Shown here: positions 1 through 4,839 of the stretch, piece after piece
Layout: every line of letters starts with the position of its first letter
How positions within the stretch are numbered: the first letter of the stretch is position 1
Origin: an uncultured Tidjanibacter sp.
GTDB lineage: Bacteria; Bacteroidota; Bacteroidia; Bacteroidales; Rikenellaceae
NCBI GenBank assembly: GCA_934663885.1
Contig: CAKUKW010000124.1
Coordinates: forward strand, 1-6,225
Length of the DNA stretch: 6,225 bases
Reading direction: 5' to 3'
Program-made: the position numbers and the translations under genes
Notes under the pieces: model-generated
Told to the model about the DNA's origin: nothing
Seen by the model: only the letters and a program-made list of their open reading frames with translations
Databases searched by the model: none

Positions 1-28
1 GAAGACCGACTAAATAATAATTTCAAGG

Positions 29-42
29 TTATTACGTAATAA
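29..42. promoter_or_regulatory. 14-bp perfect palindrome upstream of the DUF898 gene
   Basis: TTATTACGTAATAA reads the same on both strands with no spacer, 45 bp before the start codon of the DUF898-type gene. A spacer-free palindrome at this place could be an operator for a dimeric regulator. I could not find a convincing -33/-7 promoter pair in bases 1-87, so its relation to a transcription start is unknown. It is AT-rich, so chance is possible. The rest of bases 1-87 shows no coding signal; in-frame stop TAA at 70-72 closes the frame before the ATG. Confidence 0.4.
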
Positions 43-87
43 ATAACGGTAAGAACAGTTTTACACCTCTAAATACCTTGGAAATAT

Positions 88-1080
88 ATGAGGAGCTATT
101 TCGATTTCAACCTTAAAGGGCGGCAGATTTTCCCTTATGTGATAGCGGGCTGGATTATTATAGCCGGGGTGGCCGTATTCAATTATTTCTGGTTCAAATC
201 CCACCCTGTTCCCTCGCCATTTTTTGACAAAGCTTTCTTCGCGTCCCAGGCAGTTTCGGCTGTAACGGGGCTTTTGACGATTGTAGCGTCATTGCTGGTG
301 GTTTTTTTTCCCGTAACGTATACCATAAAGTCAATCTCGCTCCGGGGCGAAGGGTTTACATGCGAACACAATTTCAGGGATTATCTGTGGATAGTCGTCA
401 AAGGTGGCCTGCTAACGGTGGTAACGTTCGGGATTTACTTTCCCTGGTTACTTGCGAAAGTGGTAAGGTATTTTACGTCGAACACCTTTTTCAGGTATAA
501 CGAATTTCGTTTTGAAGGCTCCTCAATGAACCTTTTCGCTATCATGGTGCTTTTAATCGTGCTTCCGGCGGTATTGATGTCGGTGGCCGTGAGCGTGGTG
601 GTGCTTTCAATGGTAACCGGCGGCGATCCGCCCTTATGGCTTTATATTGCGTTTATTGCAGAATTCCTTTTTGTCGCGATGTTCGTATCGCTTTATATAA
701 AATGGCTCCTTAATTTTTCATACGGGTACAAAAGGATAACGGCGGACGTGAATTTCTGGCACTCCTCGTGGTTCCTGTTCGGGCAGATGCTGTTGGTGGT
801 CGCGACACTTGGGCTTTATGCGCCGATGTTTATTTTAAGGCTTCACCGTTATTATGTCGGGCGCCTGGTGCTGGGCGACGGGATAGTCGAGGACAAATTC
901 GGGTTTTCCATGTCGCCGTGGAAGGATTATTTTTATGTGCTCGGGCAACTCCTTCTCGCCATAATAACGGTCGGAATATACGGCGCGTGGGCCTATGCGA
1001 ATATAATGACGCGGCTATTGTCGAAATCTTTCGTCGAGGTCGTCGAGGAGCAAAAGATACCCATGCCCGGAACTTTCTGA
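88..1080 (+). CDS. DUF898 (YjgN-type) polytopic inner-membrane protein
   Basis: A 330-residue hydrophobic protein with about seven predicted membrane segments (roughly residues 16-34, 56-80, 102-126, 147-177, 185-210, 232-252, 284-304). It matches the DUF898 family pattern, to which E. coli YjgN belongs. A signature of the type G-x-LL-x3-T-x-GIY-x-PW followed by R-x2-RY/RL occurs three times: near residues 106-128 (GLLTVVTFGIYFPW), 232-255 (GQMLLVVATLGLYAPM) and 286-310 (GQLLLAIITVGIYGAW). The second and third are closer to each other than to the first, consistent with internal duplication. The family's biochemical function is not established, so none is assigned beyond an integral membrane protein. 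The ATG at 88 is the first after an in-frame TAA at 70-72; there is no Shine-Dalgarno, as is normal in Bacteroidota. The gene is probably monocistronic: a terminator follows and the next gene is convergent. Its upstream neighbour lies outside the window. Confidence 0.85.
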   Translation: MRSYFDFNLKGRQIFPYVIAGWIIIAGVAVFNYFWFKSHPVPSPFFDKAFFASQAVSAVTGLLTIVASLLVVFFPVTYTIKSISLRGEGFTCEHNFRDYLWIVVKGGLLTVVTFGIYFPWLLAKVVRYFTSNTFFRYNEFRFEGSSMNLFAIMVLLIVLPAVLMSVAVSVVVLSMVTGGDPPLWLYIAFIAEFLFVAMFVSLYIKWLLNFSYGYKRITADVNFWHSSWFLFGQMLLVVATLGLYAPMFILRLHRYYVGRLVLGDGIVEDKFGFSMSPWKDYFYVLGQLLLAIITVGIYGAWAYANIMTRLLSKSFVEVVEEQKIPMPGTF

Positions 1081-1128
1081 CTAAAGGACCGGCCTCCCGT
1101 ACCGGGCTCGCTGTGCAGTATTCATTGC

Positions 1129-1166
1129 TTAACATTAGCTTATGCCGCAGACAGGCGTAATGTTAA
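1129..1166. repeat. 9-bp perfect inverted repeat in the 3' region of the DUF898 gene
   Basis: TTAACATTA (1129-1137) is the exact reverse complement of TAATGTTAA (1158-1166). A shorter pair, CGC (1146-1148) with GCG (1155-1157), can stack directly inside the right arm, leaving 1138-1145 bulged. It lies just before the terminator hairpin at 1170-1195, so the transcript could end in two successive stem-loops, the first perhaps protecting the 3' end. It has no T-tract and is not a terminator by itself. Confidence 0.55.
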
Positions 1167-1169
1167 CAG

Positions 1170-1195
1170 AAAAAGGCTCTTTTGGGGGCCTTTTT
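1170..1195 (+). terminator. Intrinsic terminator of the DUF898 gene
   Basis: AAAAAGGC (1170-1177) pairs with GCCTTTTT (1188-1195) around a 10-nt loop, giving a stem that ends in a T-run. It sits 90 bp past the stop codon at 1080. A/T symmetry would let it work on either strand, though the minus-strand gene already has its own terminator at 1394-1429. Confidence 0.8.
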
Positions 1196-1240
1196 ATAAT
1201 TGTGTCGTTTTATGGCACGTTATTTGAAATGTTATGATAT

Positions 1241-1337
1241 GGAAGTCGGATGTTACTCTTCTTAAACGAGTACGGTTAAAAAACGTCAACCACATAATAT
1301 ATAAAAAATATGTGCGTTGTTTTTTAAGAAGACTTCC
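1241..1337. repeat. Nested inverted repeats, possible structured RNA
   Basis: This gene-free stretch has several complementary pairs sharing one centre. GGAAGTC (1241-1247) pairs with GACTTCC (1331-1337). TCTTCTTAAA (1257-1266) pairs with TTTAAGAAGA (1323-1332). TTAAAAAA (1276-1283) pairs with TTTTTTAA (1320-1327). CAAC (1287-1290) pairs with GTTG (1316-1319), and CACATA (1291-1296) with TATGTG (1309-1314) around a 12-nt AT loop. Some pairs overlap and exclude each other, so alternative folds exist. It lies between convergent genes beyond one terminator and before another. It might be a non-coding RNA, a decayed miniature mobile element or an accident of AT-rich DNA. No target duplication flanks it, and I found no good promoter match for it. 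Apart from this and the adjacent hairpins, bases 1196-1452 hold nothing I can recognise. Confidence 0.4.
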
Positions 1338-1375
1338 GTAAAGGTTTCTTCATTTATTTAAGTTTGGGTTAGTAG

Positions 1376-1395
1376 TTTTGGGTGTTATCCCAAAA
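1376..1395. repeat. Small hairpin next to the lipoprotein terminator
   Basis: TTTTGGG (1376-1382) pairs with CCCAAAA (1389-1395) around a 6-nt loop. Its right arm overlaps the A-run that serves as the U-tract of the minus-strand terminator at 1394-1429, so the two stems would form in sequence on the minus strand. It may reinforce termination. Confidence 0.45.
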
Positions 1396-1429
1396 AACAG
1401 GAGGCAGTCGCGAGACTCCCTCCTGTTTT
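1394..1429 (-). terminator. Strong intrinsic terminator of the lipoprotein gene
   Basis: AAAACAGGAGG (1394-1404) pairs with CCTCCTGTTTT (1419-1429), and AGTC (1406-1409) with GACT (1414-1417) inside it, separated by one mismatch, around a 4-nt loop. Read on the minus strand the stem is followed by TTTTTT (1397-1392), 24 bp beyond the stop codon of the lipoprotein gene. On the plus strand the tail is TTTTCGTTTT, so it may also stop read-through from the left. Confidence 0.88.
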
Positions 1430-1452
1430 CGTTTTACGGCGTTCCGATAAAG

Positions 1453-2508
1453 CTATTTCCTGCTTTCGGCATCCATGACCGCGTAGTATAACATGGCGGG
1501 ATCCACGAAATCCTTGAGCATTACTTTCTTGTCCTTGTCCAGCAGGTAAAGGCTCGGAATAGCCCGCAGGTCGTAAAGTTCGTTTTTGTTGATCTCCTGC
1601 ACGGGATCGTAAGCATTTATCCACCCGGCGGGAATATCCCCTACATATTTATCCCATTCGCTCATATCTTCGTCGGGATACACGGCCAATACCTTGAGGC
1701 GCCCGCTTGTCAGCAGAGACACCATAGAGGGTTCGGCAAATACTTCCGCCAGTCCCGCCCTGACCTCCTTGCATGCCGGGCAGCCGAGATTGTAAAAGAA
1801 TATGAGGAGGTAATCGGCTTTCACGCCATAGAGGGAGCCGTTTTTACCCTGCGCGGTCAGGTAATTAAAATCGAGCGCTTTATCTCCCAAACGGTTTTTT
1901 TTAGCCATCCTGAGCTGTGACTCCGGGCGTACCTTTTCGATCTCTTCCAGTTTTGGATTGGCAACTATCGATTCCAGTATCATTATATAAACCTCTTCGT
2001 TGCGGTAGGGGGAATTCGGATCGTAAAGATATTTTTCGTAAAGCCCCGTAATGTAATCGTACATTTCCGGCGTGGCTTCCGCACCGAGTTTTTTCATCAT
2101 TGCGGTGATAGTATTATTAACTGTGCCCATATCGGGCAGGCTGTTCAGCACCACACTGAAAATGATCAGTGCGCTGCCCAGCAAAAAGCTGGGGGTGATC
2201 TTTTCGCCCTTCAGCACCATAAGGTAATCGGCCAGCGCCTGTTCGGTATTGTCATTGCCGGCATAAGCGTTATCTGAATAGTCGATGCCGTCCCAGAAAT
2301 GTTTGGCTAAATATTTGACCCGTTCCGATTCGTCGGTTATGGACATGGGTACTTCCGGCACTTTTAAAGTCCTGGTCGCCTGCGGTTGTACCTGCTCGTT
2401 ATTACCGTCCGCATCAGCGGTATTCTTTTTCTTTTTCCCGCTACACCCTTCCGCCGCGCAAAGCGACATGGCGACAGCAATTATAATGATTATCTTTCTC
2501 ATTGACAT
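1453..2508 (-). CDS. DUF5106/thioredoxin-like lipoprotein with CPAC motif
   Basis: A 351-residue exported protein. Residues 1-22 form a lipoprotein-like signal: a basic start, a run of isoleucines (6-10) and a lipobox-like A-E-G-C ending at Cys22; Cys17 is a less likely lipidation site. A lysine-rich linker (25-28) and low-complexity tether follow. Residues about 50-200 resemble DUF5106, with the HFWDGIDY and NTEQALADYL stretches. Residues about 204-345 are a thioredoxin-like fold with C243-P-A-C246 after the FFYNLGC strand and a cis-proline candidate at Pro318 (RAIPSLYLLD). The redox motif suggests thiol-disulfide exchange or reduction at the outer envelope; substrates are unknown. The acidic post-cysteine export signal seen on many surface lipoproteins of Bacteroidota is absent, so a periplasm-facing location is inferred. 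The start may be the ATG at 2508 or a second one at 2502 (residue 3). It is transcribed alone from its own promoter, divergent from the LiaF-like operon. Confidence 0.87.
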   Translation of the reverse strand: MSMRKIIIIIAVAMSLCAAEGCSGKKKKNTADADGNNEQVQPQATRTLKVPEVPMSITDESERVKYLAKHFWDGIDYSDNAYAGNDNTEQALADYLMVLKGEKITPSFLLGSALIIFSVVLNSLPDMGTVNNTITAMMKKLGAEATPEMYDYITGLYEKYLYDPNSPYRNEEVYIMILESIVANPKLEEIEKVRPESQLRMAKKNRLGDKALDFNYLTAQGKNGSLYGVKADYLLIFFYNLGCPACKEVRAGLAEVFAEPSMVSLLTSGRLKVLAVYPDEDMSEWDKYVGDIPAGWINAYDPVQEINKNELYDLRAIPSLYLLDKDKKVMLKDFVDPAMLYYAVMDAESRK

Positions 2509-2524
2509 GTTGGTTTTATCGATA

Positions 2525-2556
2525 CAAAATTAATAAAGAAACCCGGAATCCATAAA
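2525..2556 (-). promoter_or_regulatory. Bacteroidetes-type promoter of the lipoprotein gene
   Basis: On the minus strand TAATTTTG (2532-2525) is a perfect TAnnTTTG -7 box, and TTTA (2556-2553) matches three of four bases of the -33 TTTG box with a 20-bp spacer. The predicted transcription start near 2518-2521 leaves a leader of only about 10-19 nt, which slightly favours the second ATG at 2502 as the true start codon. Confidence 0.6.
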
Positions 2557-2588
2557 TAATCTTTAATGCGAATTCACCGGAAAATAAC

Positions 2589-2618
2589 TCCGTTCGTCGG
2601 GATTTTTCATGCGTTTCG
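2589..2618 (+). promoter_or_regulatory. Candidate LytTR-type binding site (direct repeat)
   Basis: TCCGTTCGT (2589-2597) fits all nine positions of the published LytTR half-site [TA][AC][CA]GTTN[AG][TG]. After exactly 12 bp comes TGCGTTTCG (2610-2618), fitting seven of nine. Two such direct repeats 12-13 bp apart is the usual layout for this family. The wider similarity is also visible by eye: CGTTCGTCG (2591-2599) against CGTTTCGTCG (2612-2621). It lies just upstream of the predicted -33 element of the LiaF-like operon, a place suited to activation, and that operon encodes a LytTR protein. Binding is inferred. Confidence 0.5.
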
Positions 2619-2628
2619 TCGATTTACT

Positions 2629-2660
2629 CTTGTTTGGAGCCTTCCCGGAAGATACTTTTG
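2629..2660 (+). promoter_or_regulatory. Bacteroidetes-type promoter of the LiaF-like operon
   Basis: TACTTTTG (2653-2660) is a perfect TAnnTTTG -7 box. The -33 partner is either TTTG (2633-2636) with a short 16-bp spacer or CTTG (2629-2632) with a 20-bp spacer. A suboptimal -33 box would fit a promoter that needs an activator bound at the upstream direct repeat. The predicted start near 2665-2668 gives a leader of about 46-49 nt. The spacer contains the palindrome CTTCCCGGAAG (2641-2651). Confidence 0.6.
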
Positions 2661-2713
2661 CGCTGTAGTTGAATCAAGATTAAAATTTGAACGATTAAAT
2701 AATTATAGAAATT

Positions 2714-3736
2714 ATGGAAACCAAGAACAAAACAGGCTTTATCTTATCGGTCGTGGCCGCCGTCGTGCTTATGGTGGGGGGCATTATGCTCATGGGCCAT
2801 TTCCTTAACATGATCCCCGCCTCGGGAGAAATACGGTGGTGGAGTTTCACGCTTTATGCGGCTGCCGGATTAGCGCCCATCCTTGTGGGCGGATTCTGGC
2901 TCGGGGCCCTTTACAGGCGCAGCCGCAGGAGGGGTGATCGTCCTGGAATAGGAAACGGAATTATATTCGGCGTGGTACTTATCCTTATCGGACTTTTTAT
3001 GTTGAGTTTCAGCGCGGGATTGTTTCCCGTGGCATGGAGGCCGGTATTCATATCGTGGCCGATGCTGCTAATTGTGATCGGTTTTATCGAAATTTTCAAA
3101 CTCCATATTATTCCCGGGTTCATGCTCGTAGTGCTCGGCAATTTCTTTATTGTCCCCCGGATAGCCCGGATATATCCGGATTCGTGGTGGTTCGGCGAAA
3201 CTTTCGTGTCGACTTACTGGCCCATACTCCTGATAGCTTTCGGTCTACTTATAATACTCGCGATAATAATCAAACCGCACTACTTGAGGAAAAGCCGTTC
3301 CGGCGATGACGGCGGGCATGATTACCGCCGCCATTATTCCGAAAGGAAACGCGGCGGGCATGATTACGAGGAAAAAAATATGGGTCATGCCTCTTCTGAC
3401 GAAGGTGTTGTGGATTATAACCTTATCTTTACAGGCGCGGAACATGTATTCCTCGATCCGGTATTCCGGGGAGGGGAGATAAACACCGTTTTTGCAGGGG
3501 TTACGCTCGACCTGCGCAAAACCACATTGCCCGAAGGTACGACGTACCTGGAAGTAAGCACCGTTTTCGGCGGAGTCAATATTTTCGCACCGTCGGAATG
3601 GAGGATCGAAATCCGCAACCAGTCGGTAGTGGGGGGATTCAACGACAAGCGTCCCGCGCCGGTAGTTCCTGTGGACGAAGAGCGTAAGCTTATCGTAGTC
3701 GCCAGTTGCGTTTTCGGCGGCGGCGAAATAAAATAA
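2714..3736 (+). CDS. LiaF-like membrane protein, probable envelope-stress sensor partner
   Basis: A 340-residue protein in two parts. Residues 1-187 are hydrophobic, with about six membrane segments (roughly 8-30, 46-67, 82-104, 111-127, 132-148, 168-187) of the LiaF/DUF5668 type, including WPMLLIVIGFIEIFK and WPILLIAFGLLI. A charged linker (about 188-232) rich in Arg, His, Asp and Tyr contains GGHDY twice. Residues about 233-340 form a LiaF-like C-terminal domain with recurring beta-strand units: VFRGGEIN, VFAGVTLD, VFGGVNIF, VVGGFND and VFGGGEIK. In Firmicutes, LiaF restrains the LiaS kinase of the cell-wall-antibiotic response; the role in Bacteroidota is not settled. The ATG is the first after an in-frame TAA at 2696-2698 and has an A/T-rich leader. 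The next gene follows after 39 nt without a terminator, so the two are likely co-transcribed and the LytTR protein is the natural partner. No symbol is given because orthology to liaF is not shown. Confidence 0.85.
   Translation: METKNKTGFILSVVAAVVLMVGGIMLMGHFLNMIPASGEIRWWSFTLYAAAGLAPILVGGFWLGALYRRSRRRGDRPGIGNGIIFGVVLILIGLFMLSFSAGLFPVAWRPVFISWPMLLIVIGFIEIFKLHIIPGFMLVVLGNFFIVPRIARIYPDSWWFGETFVSTYWPILLIAFGLLIILAIIIKPHYLRKSRSGDDGGHDYRRHYSERKRGGHDYEEKNMGHASSDEGVVDYNLIFTGAEHVFLDPVFRGGEINTVFAGVTLDLRKTTLPEGTTYLEVSTVFGGVNIFAPSEWRIEIRNQSVVGGFNDKRPAPVVPVDEERKLIVVASCVFGGGEIK
3310..3367 (+). repeat. 16-bp direct repeat inside the LiaF-like linker
   Basis: CGGCGGGCATGATTAC occurs at 3310-3325 and again at 3352-3367, offset by 42 bp (14 codons, so in frame). 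It encodes the repeated GGHDY at residues 200-204 and 214-218 between the membrane part and the C-terminal domain. It looks like the trace of an in-frame duplication, and linker length could vary between strains. Confidence 0.75.
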
Positions 3737-3775
3737 ATTGCCGGTATTTATCCCTGAAAGTATAAAGTATAAGGT

Positions 3776-4561
3776 GTGAACCCAATCCTTAATAACAGGG
3801 GCGTTTTTATCGCCTACACCATACTGTTTTTCGCCCTTGCAGCGCTTTATTCGGTGCTGCTGGGACGTGCTACAGGCATGGGGGCGGGATGCATTGCACT
3901 CGACGCTTTCGCCTACGGATTCATTTACGGCCTTCAGGGGCTGATAATCTGGAACCTGCTCCGTTATTCCGTTCCCAGGGATGAAAAAGGCTATAACAGA
4001 TTCTGGTGCGTGATGCTGGGAGTCATGACAGCCGTAACGGTGGTCGGCATCGAATGCCTCGTGATGTGGGCGTGCCTCGGTGACGGATTCGTAAGGTTCG
4101 CCCCGACAATACCTTTGAGGATATTCGTAACGACCCTTATATACGGAATACTCCTGCTTTATTATACCGGCAGCAGGGAGCGTGAAGAGGAAGAGCCAAT
4201 TCCCGCTCCTGTCAACGTAAAGCCGCAGCAGGACCGGATAGAGAGGATAACCATGAAAACCGGCGGCAAGATAAAGGTCGTGACTGTAGGTGAAATAAAT
4301 TACCTCCGCGCCGAAGGAGATTATGTGGCGATAGTGACCGAGGAGGGGAGCTGGCTTAAGGAGCAGACGATGAAGTATTTCGAAGAGAACCTGCCGGCCG
4401 GTATGTTCGTCAGGATACATCGCTCATATATAGTAGGTATATCCAAAATAGCGCGTATAGAGCGTTACGGGAACCTTTATCAGGTAGTGCTGCGCAACGG
4501 GGAAAAGATAAAGGTTAGCATGGCCGGATACAGGCTTCTGAAAGAAAGGCTTGATCTTTAG
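3776..4561 (+). CDS. Membrane-anchored LytTR-family DNA-binding regulator
   Basis: A 261-residue protein. The N-terminal half has four predicted membrane helices (about 10-29, 42-63, 76-99, 113-131), then an acidic and proline-rich linker (EREEEEPIPAPVNVKP, 134-149). Residues about 155-258 are a LytTR DNA-binding domain with its typical stretches: INYLRAEGDYVAI, the FVRIHRSYIV segment and NGEKIKVSMAGY. There is no receiver, histidine kinase or ATPase domain, so it resembles the membrane region of a LytS-like kinase joined straight to a LytTR effector. It would bind DNA while held at the inner membrane. The start is GTG: a stop (TAA, 3770-3772) closes the frame two codons upstream, and the next ATG is residue 34, which would remove the first helix. 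It lies 39 nt after the LiaF-like gene, whose product is the likely signalling partner, and a LytTR-like site precedes the operon. The target regulon is unknown; autoregulation is inferred. Confidence 0.87.
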   Translation: MNPILNNRGVFIAYTILFFALAALYSVLLGRATGMGAGCIALDAFAYGFIYGLQGLIIWNLLRYSVPRDEKGYNRFWCVMLGVMTAVTVVGIECLVMWACLGDGFVRFAPTIPLRIFVTTLIYGILLLYYTGSREREEEEPIPAPVNVKPQQDRIERITMKTGGKIKVVTVGEINYLRAEGDYVAIVTEEGSWLKEQTMKYFEENLPAGMFVRIHRSYIVGISKIARIERYGNLYQVVLRNGEKIKVSMAGYRLLKERLDL

Positions 4562-4566
4562 ACCTC

Positions 4567-4588
4567 AAATATCCTCGGTAATATTTTT
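4567..4588 (+). terminator. Weak possible terminator after the LytTR gene
   Basis: AAATAT (4567-4572) pairs with ATATTT (4581-4586) around an 8-nt loop and runs into further T residues, starting six bases after the stop codon. The stem is all A-T, so it is weak. No better intrinsic terminator is visible before the tetR promoter, and some read-through into the tetR unit is possible. The rest of 4589-4762 shows no gene; it contains an eight-C run (4712-4719) and long A/T stretches. Confidence 0.3.
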
Positions 4589-4762
4589 AACAAACGGCTG
4601 TGGTTTACGACCGGGCTGTCCTGCCATCGGGCATTCGAAACGGGCAAACCTTTCGGTACGCATAAGTAATTTTGTGTAATTGAATAATATTAAGTTTTAT
4701 ATATCGGATTTCCCCCCCCGTTTATTGTCCCTGGAGATATTTTTTTAAAAATAATATAAAAT

Positions 4763-4794
4763 TAGAAAACTTTTTTTGTTTTTCCAGTTTTCTA
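4763..4794. promoter_or_regulatory. Candidate TetR operator (9-bp inverted repeat)
   Basis: TAGAAAACT (4763-4771) is the exact reverse complement of AGTTTTCTA (4786-4794), with 14 bp between and half-site centres 23 bp apart, about two helical turns. The predicted -33 TTTG box (4775-4778) lies between the arms and the right arm fills the promoter spacer, so a bound dimer or pair of dimers would block RNA polymerase. This is the expected geometry for autorepression by the TetR-family product encoded just downstream. Which protein binds is inferred. Confidence 0.5.
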
Positions 4795-4806
4795 TGCATA
4801 CCTTCG
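4775..4806 (+). promoter_or_regulatory. Bacteroidetes-type promoter of the tetR-tolC unit
   Basis: TTTG (4775-4778) is followed after 20 bp by TACCTTCG (4799-4806), which matches five of the six fixed positions of TAnnTTTG. The predicted start near 4810-4813 gives a leader of about 27-30 nt to the ATG at 4840. Confidence 0.6.
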
Positions 4807-4833
4807 CGCCCTGAATGTTTACCAGAAAGGGCG
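4807..4833. promoter_or_regulatory. 6-bp GC-rich inverted repeat at the tetR transcript start
   Basis: CGCCCT (4807-4812) and AGGGCG (4828-4833) are exact reverse complements separated by 15 bp, ending six bases before the tetR ATG. It stands out in an AT-rich region. Because the predicted transcription start falls within the left arm, it may act at the DNA level as a second operator rather than as an RNA hairpin; if transcription begins earlier it could form a stem over the ribosome-binding region. Confidence 0.4.
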
Positions 4834-4839
4834 TAAGTT

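Noticed and set aside
768..1160. 130-codon plus-strand frame and a 101-codon minus-strand frame over the end of the DUF898 gene
   Set aside because: Both overlap the DUF898 coding sequence out of frame, give arginine-rich translations without family features, and have no promoter. The plus-strand frame also runs into the 3' inverted repeat.
1212..1265. Possible 17-residue peptide beginning MARYLKCYDM
   Set aside because: Too short to support, no promoter or ribosome-binding context, and it ends inside the inverted-repeat region.
1241..1337. Miniature transposable element or insertion sequence remnant
   Set aside because: Terminal arms of 7 bp exist but no flanking target duplication is visible and there is no transposase fragment; kept only as an unexplained structured region.
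1385..1624. 79-codon minus-strand frame over the end of the lipoprotein gene
   Set aside because: It overlaps the thioredoxin-like domain in another frame and runs into the terminator hairpin.
2285..2533. 82-codon plus-strand frame antisense to the lipoprotein signal region
   Set aside because: Its hydrophobic run arises from the reverse of the signal peptide and lysine codons (poly-F from AAA/AAG), not from a real protein.
2566..2808. 80-codon plus-strand frame before and into the LiaF-like gene
   Set aside because: It spans the predicted promoter and LytTR-like site and overlaps the LiaF-like start out of frame; no family features.
3245..4420. 391-codon open frame on the minus strand
   Set aside because: It lies antisense to the end of the LiaF-like gene and most of the LytTR gene, both of which have clear family features. 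Its translation shows no recognisable domain, and the frame crosses the intergenic gap of an intact operon. It is a mirror effect of codon bias.
3776..4561. Frameshifted remains of a LytS kinase plus a response regulator
   Set aside because: The reading frame is continuous from membrane helices to LytTR domain, and there is no trace of H-box, ATP-binding or receiver sequences between them, so a direct fusion is more likely than decay.
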